A stretch of 64,000 bases of DNA from Leptothrix sp. (in: b-proteobacteria). Lineage in GTDB: Bacteria; Pseudomonadota; Gammaproteobacteria; Burkholderiales; Burkholderiaceae_C. Position 1 is the stretch's first letter. Each line of letters begins with the position of its first letter. Both the position numbers and the translations under genes were made by a program. Where the stretch lies: positions 62,001 to 126,000 of the forward strand of contig PNKV01000011.1 in the NCBI GenBank assembly GCA_013822685.1, written 5' to 3'. Below, piece after piece: positions 9,251 to 17,824 of this stretch. Under the pieces are notes generated by a model. It saw nothing but the letters and a program-made list of their open reading frames with translations, did no database searches and was not told where the DNA came from.

Positions 9251-11065
9251 TCAGGACTGCTCGGCGGCCGCCAGGCGGCGCGGCAGCTTGAACACCGCCA
9301 CCTCGCGCACCAGGGCCTGGGCGTAACCCACCAGCTTGTTGGTCACCTCGTTTTGCTGCGTGAGCTGTTTGGTCGTGTCTCGGCTGGTCTGCTGGATGGT
9401 CAGCGCGCGCGCTTGCAGCGTCTGGCCCGAGCGCGCCTGCTCGATCGACGCGGCCGCGATGCCACGCACGCTGAAGGCCAGCGCATCGGTGGCCTGCTGC
9501 GTGCCCTTCATCTCCGAGCCGGCCTGGTCGGCCAGGCGGGACACGTCCACCACGCGGGTGATGGCGTTGTTCATGGCCAGCACCGTTTCAGACGTTTCCG
9601 ATTGGATGGACAGCACCAGCGTCGAGATCTCACGCGTGGCTTCACGCGCATTCTCGGACATGCGCTTCACTTCATCCGCCACAATGGCGAAACCGCGCCC
9701 TGCATCACCGGCGGCCGTGGCCTGCATCGAGGCGTTCAAGGCCAGGATGCCGGTGCGCTCGGCGATCGAGTTGATCAGGCCCACCACCTGTGTGATCTCT
9801 TGCGAACGCTCACCCAGGCGCTTGATACGCTTTTCCGTTTCGCGGATCAGGTCGCGCGATTCGTTGATGCCCACCACGGTCTTGTCCACCGTGGCCAGGG
9901 CCTGGCGCGTGGTGCGCACGGCGGCTTCGGCCGATTCGTTGGCCTTGGTGGCCATCTGGGCCATGTCGGTCAGGGTCAAGGCGGCTTGCGACAACTCGCG
10001 GGCGGCCGATTCGACCTCGCTCTGGCCTTGCGCGGCCGAGGCCATCGCGGTGTCCGTGCTTTGCTTGACGGCCATGGTGGCGCGCGACACGTATTGCGAC
10101 ACATCGCTCACATTGCCCAGCACCTTGGCGGTTTCGCTGGTCAGCATGTTCATGGCATCTCCAATGGCGCCGGTCACGTCCTCGGTCACGGGCACCTGGA
10201 TCGACAGGTCCTTGGTGGTGGCCACCTGGCCCATGGCCTGCATGATCTCCACCACGGAGTTGCTGATCTGCTCGCTCTCCTTGGCCTGTTGGCTCAGGCC
10301 TTCCAGGCGCTCGTCCAGCAGGCGGTCAAGGGCGGAGCCCAGGCGGCCCAGCTCGTCCTTGCTCTTCAGGTCGGCACGTGCGGTGTAGTCGCCGGCAGTC
10401 AGCCTGGCCAGCGCGCCCAGCAGCTTGTTGATTGGCAGCATCAGCGAGCGCACCACGAAGAAGGCGGCGAACAAGCCCACCAGCGCGGCGGCACCGGCGA
10501 TGCCCGCCATCCACTGCTTGGCCACGGCGATTTCCTGGAACTGCATTTCGCGTTTGACGGCGTCGTTCTTCACCGTGGTTTCCAGCAACTTGCCGAAGGC
10601 CTTGATGGTGGCCGCGCCCGTGGGCGTGGTGTACTTCTTGCGCCAGGCGGCGGCTTCTTCAAACTGGTTGTTCACGACCAGCTTGAACCACTCGGTGCGG
10701 TGCACCTTGTAAGCGGGGAAGCTGCCCACCAGGGCCTTGTGCTGGGCACGTTCTTCGCCAGACAAGCCCTGGCTTTCGCCATAACTCTTGAGGTTGTCCT
10801 CCACCACCTTCCACAGCCCGGTCTGCTCGTCGATGATCTTCTGGCGCGCGGCCTGGTCTTCCAACGCCAGGTACTGCGGCAAGCTGTAACGCAAGCTCCA
10901 CAGCGCCGAATTGGCGCGGCCCAACAGCGCTTCCTTGCCCTGCGTCATCCGGATGGTTTCTTCCAGCTGATTGAGCTGCACGATGGCATAACCACCCACC
11001 GCGAACAGGGCGGACAGCAGCAGCGCGAAGCCGAGCAACAGCTTCTGACGGATGTTGAGTTTCAT
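9251..11065 (-). CDS. Methyl-accepting chemotaxis protein (PilJ-like)
   Basis: N-terminal TM, HAMP-like region, MCP hairpin tip region RIKRLGERSQEITQVVGLINSIAERTGILALNASMQATAAGDAGRGFAIVADEVKRMSENA. Confidence 0.93.
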   Translation of the reverse strand: MKLNIRQKLLLGFALLLSALFAVGGYAIVQLNQLEETIRMTQGKEALLGRANSALWSLRYSLPQYLALEDQAARQKIIDEQTGLWKVVEDNLKSYGESQGLSGEERAQHKALVGSFPAYKVHRTEWFKLVVNNQFEEAAAWRKKYTTPTGAATIKAFGKLLETTVKNDAVKREMQFQEIAVAKQWMAGIAGAAALVGLFAAFFVVRSLMLPINKLLGALARLTAGDYTARADLKSKDELGRLGSALDRLLDERLEGLSQQAKESEQISNSVVEIMQAMGQVATTKDLSIQVPVTEDVTGAIGDAMNMLTSETAKVLGNVSDVSQYVSRATMAVKQSTDTAMASAAQGQSEVESAARELSQAALTLTDMAQMATKANESAEAAVRTTRQALATVDKTVVGINESRDLIRETEKRIKRLGERSQEITQVVGLINSIAERTGILALNASMQATAAGDAGRGFAIVADEVKRMSENAREATREISTLVLSIQSETSETVLAMNNAITRVVDVSRLADQAGSEMKGTQQATDALAFSVRGIAAASIEQARSGQTLQARALTIQQTSRDTTKQLTQQNEVTNKLVGYAQALVREVAVFKLPRRLAAAEQS

Positions 11066-11571
11066 GAAAGTACCTCTTCTTGGATGGATGCGGGTTGGGC
11101 GCCGCGCGCCAGGGATTCAAAAGCGGCCCGGTGGTTGAACTCCCACCAGATCTGGTCGGGCTGGTCGGCTTGCGCCCAGGCCCGCACCAGGTAGGCGCCG
11201 AGCTTGCTGGCAGGACGCTGGAGGCCTTCGGGGGCGGGCACCAGGCTGAGCAGTTCGGGGGCGGCGTCGAGCAACAGGCCCACGCGTTGCTCTTCACGGT
11301 CGAACACCAGCACGCGGTGCTGAAAGGGCCGGATGTCCGGGCTGCCACGGCGAAACTCACGGCGGTCCAGCAAGGGCACGATGGTGCCGCGCAGGTTGGT
11401 CACACCCGCCAGCGCCGAGGCCGATTTGGGCACTGGGAAGATCTTCGCTTCGGCGATCATCTCGGTCAGCACGCGCGCCGCGGGCACCAGTTGCAAACCC
11501 GCGACCCGAAAGCCGTAGCGCAACTCGCCAGCGGCAGGGGCCACACCACGCGCCAGGGCAGCGATGTCCAT
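11062..11571 (-). CDS. CheW-like scaffold protein (PilI-like)
   Basis: CheW fold signature VTNLRGTIVPLLDRREFR...VLVFDREEQRVGLLLD; start overlaps the preceding CDS in the same-strand operon. Confidence 0.85.
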   Translation of the reverse strand: MDIAALARGVAPAAGELRYGFRVAGLQLVPAARVLTEMIAEAKIFPVPKSASALAGVTNLRGTIVPLLDRREFRRGSPDIRPFQHRVLVFDREEQRVGLLLDAAPELLSLVPAPEGLQRPASKLGAYLVRAWAQADQPDQIWWEFNHRAAFESLARGAQPASIQEEVLS

Positions 11572-11584
11572 GGTGCTGCTGCGC

Positions 11585-11950
11585 TCAGGCCGCGAACTTC
11601 AGCGCGTCGACGATCTGGTCGGCGCTGAAGGGTTTGCCAATCAACATCTTGCCGCCCTGGGCCTTGGCCCAGACCTGGTCGGCGCGCGTGTTCTTGGTCG
11701 ACACGAAGACCACGGGGATGCCTTTGGTGGCCGGGTCATCGGCCAGCGCGCGGCTGGTGCCGTAGCCGTCCAGCTGCGGCATCACGATGTCCAGGAAGAT
11801 GATGCTGGGACGGTCGTTTTTGGCGCGCTCCAGGGCCTGCATGCCATTGCTGGCGGTGTTCACCAACCAGCCCGCGTCCTGCAGGATGGTTTTCAAATTT
11901 GACAGGTCAGTCGACGAGTCATCAACGACAAGGGCTTTGTTGGCGGTCAT
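11585..11950 (-). CDS. Single-domain response regulator (PilH-like)
   Basis: MTANKALVVDDSSTDLSNLK...IIFLDIVMPQLDGYG...VFVSTKN...LIGKPFSADQIVDALKFAA. The track's 323-aa ORF extends N-terminally without REC homology; ATG at 11950 preferred. Confidence 0.88.
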   Translation of the reverse strand: MTANKALVVDDSSTDLSNLKTILQDAGWLVNTASNGMQALERAKNDRPSIIFLDIVMPQLDGYGTSRALADDPATKGIPVVFVSTKNTRADQVWAKAQGGKMLIGKPFSADQIVDALKFAA

Positions 11951-11982
11951 GCCAGATCTCCGGGTGAATGATGGGGATGGAC

Positions 11983-12816
11983 TCAGGCGTGCGCCCGGGC
12001 CTTGGCCTGCGTCGGATCGGTGATCCAGCCGCTCAGGTCGTCCACGGCCATGGACTTGCGCAGGGCCTTGGTGGTGGCCGCGTAGAACTGCTTCAGGCCC
12101 ACCGGCTTGGTGAGGAAGATGTCGCAGCCGGCCAGGGCACCACGTGCCCGGTCGAAAGGCGAGGACTGGCTGGTCAGGATGATCACGGGCGCCTTGTTGC
12201 TGCGGTCGCGCTTGATCTCGCGGGTCAGCGTGTAGCCGTCCATGTCCGGCATCATCACGTCCACATAGATCAGGTCGTATTGGCGGTTGGCCAGTTGGGC
12301 CAGCGCGGCCTTGGCACCATCGGCGATGTCGCAGGCCATGCCAATGTTGGACATGACATTGGCCAGTTGCGTGCGCACGGTCTGGCTGTCGTCGACCACC
12401 AGAGCCCGCAGGCGGTTGCGCGTGGGCGGCAGCGTCGTCACCGTGCTGGTGGGCGAGGCGGCTGGTGCGGCGGGCGGCTGGTTGGCCAGGCTGTGCAGCA
12501 AACGCTCCAGGGTGGGCAGCAGCTGCATCATCAGTTGGTTGGACAAGAGCTCGCACTGGGCACCGGCCTGGCCCAGCTCGGACACCAGGTGCACCACCGG
12601 CAGACCCGGTTTGCTCGCCAACGCCATCGCCAGGCGCTTGCGCATCTCGGGGTCGCTGTCATCCACCAGCGCCACATCCACCACGGCCGAAGGCGTGCGG
12701 TCGGCCACGCTGAACGTGTACTTGGCGCTTTTGAGGTGGGTGAGCACGATGCCAATCACCCGCATGTCGCGCTGCTGTGACGTGAACACCGCCACTTTCA
12801 GTTCCTGCTTTTTCAT
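11983..12816 (-). CDS. Two-domain response regulator (unusual N-terminal domain + canonical REC)
   Basis: C-terminal REC: RALVVDDSQTVRTQL...LIYVDVMMPDMDGYT...VIILTSQ...FLTKPVG. Start MKKQELKVAVFTS at 12816 preferred over the 12969 extension. Confidence 0.82.
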   Translation of the reverse strand: MKKQELKVAVFTSQQRDMRVIGIVLTHLKSAKYTFSVADRTPSAVVDVALVDDSDPEMRKRLAMALASKPGLPVVHLVSELGQAGAQCELLSNQLMMQLLPTLERLLHSLANQPPAAPAASPTSTVTTLPPTRNRLRALVVDDSQTVRTQLANVMSNIGMACDIADGAKAALAQLANRQYDLIYVDVMMPDMDGYTLTREIKRDRSNKAPVIILTSQSSPFDRARGALAGCDIFLTKPVGLKQFYAATTKALRKSMAVDDLSGWITDPTQAKARAHA

Positions 12817-13036
12817 AAACCCCTTCGGCGCTCGATGACTGCTCGGCAATTGGCCAAATCTGGCCCTGATGGCCGTGGATCCGAGTTTGCGTGATTCAAA
12901 CCAGGCGTGGTCATCGACGGAAGGCATGAAATCACACAGCTCACTGGTGTTGCACAAATCAACATTCACTTACATGAGTAATAAACCTGCGCACCTTTTT
13001 GGACCTGGCTAGACTTTTTTCAACCAAGGAGTTGTT

Positions 13037-14068
13037 GTGAAAGCAGTATTGAATAACCTGTGCAAAATCACCGCTTTGACGTGGGCATTGGGGTTTTACG
13101 GGCTGAATGCCCAAGCCGCCGAGATACCCACGCCATTGCACATTGAAAAATCCGTTGAAAAACTCACAAAACAGCTGAAACAACTGTGCCCCCTGGCCGA
13201 TCCCGCCAGCCAGAGCGCCTTTGACCAATGCCGGCAGGCCTTGTTCACCGATTCGCTGCTCAAGCAAGCGATGGTCAAACCCGTGGTTTCTTGGGGGCGC
13301 CAGAAAGACGCCGAATTGCGGCTCAAAGATACTCACCTCACGCAATTCTCGCCCGATATCCTGACAGGCCTTTATATCCCCCTCTTCATGTTTGACGGCA
13401 AGTACAAAATCACTTACGTGGCGCGTGAAAAGTTATTCCTGGCCACCCTGGGCGTGGGTTTCAGAAACCGTTTGCAACCCGGCCAGTTTCCATATCCATT
13501 CTGGCACGATGCCAATAAGTGGGAGATGTATGAAAATGCCCGATCGCTGTATTTGTGGCTGGACCCAATCACCGGCTTGATCCGTTTCGCCCAGTTCTCA
13601 AACCGGGGTAATCCGGCCGAAGGGCACGTGGTGACCAAAACCACGCCGCCAGCCTTTGACGGCCAGTGGTTGTGGACCGATGCCCAAGGCAAAACGCAGC
13701 CCGCCGTCACCTTGTTCGATGGCCTGTACCGCGAGGACAACCCCTACAAACCGCAACTCGACAAGTCCTACCGCGAGTTCGCACTCTCGCTGCGCGATTC
13801 GCAGTGCCTGAACTGCCACGTGCCCAACAACCCGGACAAGATGAAGCGCCTGGTGCTGCTGCAGTCGCCCGCCCACGCCTCGGGCGAGATCCACCGGGTT
13901 CTGAAATCGGTGCGCGAACGCAAGATGCCGCTCGATGAGCAAGGCATCGAAAAAGCGCTCGATCCGGCAATGGAAAAAACGTTGCTGGAAAAAGGCGGGG
14001 CCTTCGAGAAGTTCGTCGATGCCGCCGTCGAATGGGAGCGCAGCCAGGCGCCCCGCCACCCCCAGTAA
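13037..14068 (+). CDS. Exported c-type cytochrome-like protein with a single CxxCH
   Basis: GTG start after AAGGAG, signal peptide (TALTWALGFYGLNAQAAE), one heme motif SQCLNCHVPNN. Confidence 0.7.
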   Translation: MKAVLNNLCKITALTWALGFYGLNAQAAEIPTPLHIEKSVEKLTKQLKQLCPLADPASQSAFDQCRQALFTDSLLKQAMVKPVVSWGRQKDAELRLKDTHLTQFSPDILTGLYIPLFMFDGKYKITYVAREKLFLATLGVGFRNRLQPGQFPYPFWHDANKWEMYENARSLYLWLDPITGLIRFAQFSNRGNPAEGHVVTKTTPPAFDGQWLWTDAQGKTQPAVTLFDGLYREDNPYKPQLDKSYREFALSLRDSQCLNCHVPNNPDKMKRLVLLQSPAHASGEIHRVLKSVRERKMPLDEQGIEKALDPAMEKTLLEKGGAFEKFVDAAVEWERSQAPRHPQ

Positions 14069-14083
14069 TCAGAGGCGTCCACC

Positions 14084-14536
14084 ATGCGTTCATCCCTGCC
14101 CACCTTGTTGATGACTGTGCTGCTGGCCCTGCCCTGGTCGGCCCAAGCCCAGTTCGCGCGCCTGAACGATGCGGTGAAATACCGGCAAGCCGGCTTCCAT
14201 GTGCTGAGCACGCATGTGCAGCGTGCCGGTGCCATGGCCAAGGGCGACGTGGCTTTCGACAAGGCCGCCGCCGAGGCCAACGCTGCCCTCATCGAGTTGC
14301 TGTCCCGGCAACTGGCCGGCGCTTTCCCGCCTGGGTCGGACATGGCCCCGTCTAAAGCCAAGCCAGAAGTCTGGCAGGACGCTGCCCAGTTCAGGACCCA
14401 CAGCGACCAGTGGCAAGGCGCGGCGGCCAAGCTCTCCAGCGCCGCCCGATCGGGCGATGCCAACGCGTTCAAGACCGCCTTCAATGCCCTGGCCCAGACC
14501 TGCAAGTCCTGCCACGACGGCTACCGCAACCGCTGA
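14084..14536 (+). CDS. Cytochrome c' (class II c-type cytochrome)
   Basis: Signal peptide; helical protein with C-terminal CKSCHDGYRNR heme motif typical of cytochrome c'. Confidence 0.88.
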   Translation: MRSSLPTLLMTVLLALPWSAQAQFARLNDAVKYRQAGFHVLSTHVQRAGAMAKGDVAFDKAAAEANAALIELLSRQLAGAFPPGSDMAPSKAKPEVWQDAAQFRTHSDQWQGAAAKLSSAARSGDANAFKTAFNALAQTCKSCHDGYRNR

Positions 14537-14546
14537 GGAGACCGCC

Positions 14547-15203
14547 ATGAAAACGATCAGGGTGTGGGACCTGCCCACGCGTGTCTTCCACTGGGCCCTG
14601 GTGGTCATCATCGCCGGCGCCTTCATCACCCAGTACATGGGCGGCGCGGCGATGGACTGGCACTTCCGCTTTGGCTACGCGGCCTTGGCACTGGTGCTGT
14701 TCCGCGTGCTGTGGGGCCTGATGGGGCCGCGGTATGCGCGCTTTGCCAGCTTCCTGCGCTCGCCGGCCACCATCGTGGCCTACCTGCGTGGCCGCGCAGG
14801 CACGCACAGCAGCTCTGGCCACAATCCCTTGGGCGGGCTGTCGGTGCTGGCCATGCTGGCGGTGATCCTGCTGCAGGCCGGCTCGGGCCTGTTCACCAAC
14901 GACGACATCGCCAGCGAAGGCCCGCTGGCCCACTTCATCGACAAGGACTTGTCAGACCAGGTCAGCTGGTTGCACGCCCAGGTCACCAGCAAGCTCATCT
15001 ATGGCTTGGTCGGGTTGCACCTGGTGGCCATCGTCTTCCACCGCGTGCTCAAGAAGCGCGACCTGGTCACGCCCATGATCACCGGCGACCAGTCCGTTGA
15101 AGGCGATGCCCTGCCCGCCAATGATGGCGCGCCCGTGCGCACCGCCGCCTTGGTGCTCATGAGCGTGTGCGCCATGGGCGTCTATGGGGTGGTGCACTGG
15201 TGA
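14547..15203 (+). CDS. Cytochrome b561-domain membrane protein
   Basis: MKTIRVWDLPTRVFHWALVVIIAGAFITQY N-terminus with conserved His, multiple TM helices, LVGLHLVAIVFHRVLKKRDLVTPMITG. Starts just after the cytochrome c' stop. Confidence 0.9.
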   Translation: MKTIRVWDLPTRVFHWALVVIIAGAFITQYMGGAAMDWHFRFGYAALALVLFRVLWGLMGPRYARFASFLRSPATIVAYLRGRAGTHSSSGHNPLGGLSVLAMLAVILLQAGSGLFTNDDIASEGPLAHFIDKDLSDQVSWLHAQVTSKLIYGLVGLHLVAIVFHRVLKKRDLVTPMITGDQSVEGDALPANDGAPVRTAALVLMSVCAMGVYGVVHW

Positions 15204-15218
15204 CCACCCCTCGTCAAC

Positions 15219-15998
15219 TCACAGCTTCGAGAAATCAGGCCGGCGCTTTTCCATCACGGCACTGATCGCTTCCTTGGCGGCCGGCCCACGCAACAGCTCG
15301 CCAAAGTGGCGGAACTCTTGTTGCATCACGGCCGGCAAGCTGGGGTGCGCCTGCTTCATCAAGGCCTTGGTGACGCGCAATGATTCAGCCGGCTTGGCCG
15401 CCAGCTTCGAGGCCTGGGCCTGGGCATAGACCGCCACTTCGTGCGGCGGCAGGATGCGGTTGACCAGGCCCATGTCCACGGCCTCTTCGGCATAGAAGGC
15501 CTCGCCGAGCATCAGCTTTTCCGCGGCGCGCAGGTAACCCACCTGCGCGGGCAGCAGCAGGCTGGCGCCAGCTTCGGGGCACAGGCCCAGGTTCACGAAC
15601 GGCAGGCTGAAGGCCGCGTTGTCGCCCGCGTAGACCAGGTCGCAATGCAGCAGCAAGGTCGTGCCAATGCCCACGGCCGGGCCGCTGACGGCCGCCACCA
15701 CGGGCTTGGGGAAAGTGCGCAGGGCTTCCAGGAAACGGAACACAGGCACGGGCTTGTCCGCATCGGTCGATGGCGGGTTGTTCTTGAAATCGGCCAGGTC
15801 ATTGCCGGCGGTGAAGATCTGCTCGTGGCCCTGGATCACCACCACGCGCACGGCTGCATCGGCGGCCGCCTCGACCAGCGCATCGGCCAGCGCCGTGTAC
15901 ATCGCCGTGGTGATGGCGTTCTTCTTGTCGAGGCGGTTGAAGGTCAGCGTCAGCACGCCGCCTTCGACGTGCGCCAGGATGGCTTGGGCTTCGGACAT
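15219..15998 (-). CDS. Enoyl-CoA hydratase/isomerase family protein
   Basis: Crotonase fold motifs FTAGNDLADF, AAVSGPAVGIGTTLLLHCDLVYAGDNAAFSLPFVNLGLCPEAG. Confidence 0.92.
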   Translation of the reverse strand: MSEAQAILAHVEGGVLTLTFNRLDKKNAITTAMYTALADALVEAAADAAVRVVVIQGHEQIFTAGNDLADFKNNPPSTDADKPVPVFRFLEALRTFPKPVVAAVSGPAVGIGTTLLLHCDLVYAGDNAAFSLPFVNLGLCPEAGASLLLPAQVGYLRAAEKLMLGEAFYAEEAVDMGLVNRILPPHEVAVYAQAQASKLAAKPAESLRVTKALMKQAHPSLPAVMQQEFRHFGELLRGPAAKEAISAVMEKRRPDFSKL

Positions 15999-16028
15999 GG
16001 TGGTCTCCTAGGGTGAGAGGGGCAAGGG

Positions 16029-16877
16029 TCAGTCGGCGATCCACGTCAGGGCCAAAGGCCACAGCGCGGTCGCCGCCTGGGGTTTGAAGAAACCGAAATG
16101 GCCCAGGCGCTTGAGGCCATGGGCATGCGGCTGCAAGGATTCAAAGCGCGTGGGCGCATTGGGGTACAAGCGGTAGAGACGGCGAACGCCCTCGGGGCTG
16201 ATCAGCTCGTCGTCCTCCATCAGGGCGGCGGTGATGGGCGTGCGCACCTGCGCATAACGGGCACGCAACTCATTGCCCTCGGCCGCGATGTAATCTGGGT
16301 GCAGGCACCAGCGGCGCCATTGCCACATCGCCTGTTTGGGGATGGTGCCCAGCACACCCAGGCGCTCGCCCGGGAAGTGCCCGAACAGGGTCAAGGCCAG
16401 GGGCGCCAGGAACCACCACAGCAGGTGCACCGAATAGCGCAGCTGCGGCGCGTTGTAGCGCCAGTAGCCGCTGCCACTGGCCACGGTCACCATGCGGTCG
16501 AAATGCTCGTGGCCCTCCAGCCAACCAAAGATCTGTCCACCCAAGCTGTGGCCCAGGTAGGTGCGCGGCACGCCCGGCCAGCGGCGCAGCAGCTCGGCCA
16601 GGGCAGCAGGGTGATCCTGCTTGACCCAGTCGGTGATGCTGGCCACGTAGCCCCGCCAAGACGCGGGCGCGGACTCGCCCATGCCCCGGCAATCAAAGGT
16701 CAGGACCGCGATGCCCTGCTGGGCCAGCCAGGTGGCAAACGGCCGGTAAAAAGATTGCGGCACCCCCATCGCCGACGACAGGAGCACGGCGCGCCGCACC
16801 GGGCCTTCGGGCTGGTAAGCCCGTGCCACCAGGGTGCGGCCATCCTGGGTGACCAGGCGCAGCGCTTCTTCGGCCAT
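16029..16877 (-). CDS. Alpha/beta hydrolase (tandem paralogue 2)
   Basis: GHSLGG nucleophile-elbow motif; FDCRGMGES; start ATG 16877 overlaps the upstream gene's TGA (TGATG). Confidence 0.85.
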   Translation of the reverse strand: MAEEALRLVTQDGRTLVARAYQPEGPVRRAVLLSSAMGVPQSFYRPFATWLAQQGIAVLTFDCRGMGESAPASWRGYVASITDWVKQDHPAALAELLRRWPGVPRTYLGHSLGGQIFGWLEGHEHFDRMVTVASGSGYWRYNAPQLRYSVHLLWWFLAPLALTLFGHFPGERLGVLGTIPKQAMWQWRRWCLHPDYIAAEGNELRARYAQVRTPITAALMEDDELISPEGVRRLYRLYPNAPTRFESLQPHAHGLKRLGHFGFFKPQAATALWPLALTWIAD

Positions 16878-17746
16878 CAGTGGGCTCCCGCCCACGCGTC
16901 GGCCAGGCCCAGCCACTCACGGCTCAAGGCCCAGACCTTGGCCCCCGTGCGGGCATGGAAGAAATTGAAATGGCCGATGGCCCGCACACCATGGTCCTGC
17001 GGCTTGAGCAGCACATGCGTGACCGGCGCGTTGCGGTAATGCGCATGCTGCGCCCGCACGCCTTCGTGGCTGGCGAACACATCGTCGTCGATCATGACCG
17101 CGGTGATGGGCTGCGTCACGTGCGCATAAGCCTGGCGCGCATGCTCGCCATCGCTCAACACAAAGTCGGGGTGCTGGCTCCAGCGCCTCCACTGCGCCAC
17201 CACGCCGCGCGGCACATCGCCCACGGCCTTCATGCGGCGGCCCGCGAAGTAGCCATGGCGCGCCACGCTCAGCGGCACCATCACGTGCCAGAACACGCTG
17301 ATGACATACCGCAATGGCCGCGCCAGGTGCGCGCCGTAACCACTGCCACTGGCCAAGGTGGTCACGTGGTCGATGCGCGGGTGCTGCGGCATCAGGCCAT
17401 ACAGGATGCCGCCCATGCTGTGGCCGAACCAGCTGATGGGCAGATCGGGATGGCGCTGGGCCACGGTGTTCATCACGGCGGGGGCATCGTGCAGGGCCCA
17501 GTCGCTCAACTTGGCGCGGTAGCCCCGCAGGCTGGCCGGCGCCGACCGGTACATGCCACGCCAATCAAAGGTGTAGACCACACAACCCTGCTGCACCAGC
17601 CAGAGCGCATAGCGTTGGTAAAAGGATTGAGGCACCCCCAGCGCCGTCGCGATGATCACGGCACGGCGCGCCGGCACGCCCTGCGGCCGGTAATGCTGTG
17701 CGGCCAAGGTCTGGCCGTCATCGGTGGTGATGCTCAAGGATTCCAC
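16877..17746 (-). CDS. Alpha/beta hydrolase (tandem paralogue 1)
   Basis: GHSMGG motif; FDWRGMYRS. Start revised from the track's 17821 to GTG 17746 because GGAGAC lies just upstream and a terminator hairpin occupies 17763-17790. Confidence 0.83.
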   Translation of the reverse strand: MESLSITTDDGQTLAAQHYRPQGVPARRAVIIATALGVPQSFYQRYALWLVQQGCVVYTFDWRGMYRSAPASLRGYRAKLSDWALHDAPAVMNTVAQRHPDLPISWFGHSMGGILYGLMPQHPRIDHVTTLASGSGYGAHLARPLRYVISVFWHVMVPLSVARHGYFAGRRMKAVGDVPRGVVAQWRRWSQHPDFVLSDGEHARQAYAHVTQPITAVMIDDDVFASHEGVRAQHAHYRNAPVTHVLLKPQDHGVRAIGHFNFFHARTGAKVWALSREWLGLADAWAGAH

Positions 17747-17762
17747 GAACTCAGTCTCCAAG

Positions 17763-17790
17763 AAAAAGCCCGCACGGTGGCGGGCTTTTT
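17763..17790. terminator. Rho-independent terminator (bidirectional T/A tracts) after the thiolase gene
   Basis: AAAAAGCCCGC-ACGGTG-GCGGGCTTTTT perfect stem with A and T tracts. Confidence 0.85.
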
Positions 17791-17824
17791 CAACAGCGTC
17801 AAACGACGGTGAACCAGGCAAGGA

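Noticed and set aside
6055-9291. Long plus-strand ORFs (449 aa, 582 aa, 352 aa) over the CheA gene
   Set aside because: High-GC shadow frames opposite a well-supported CheA hybrid kinase.
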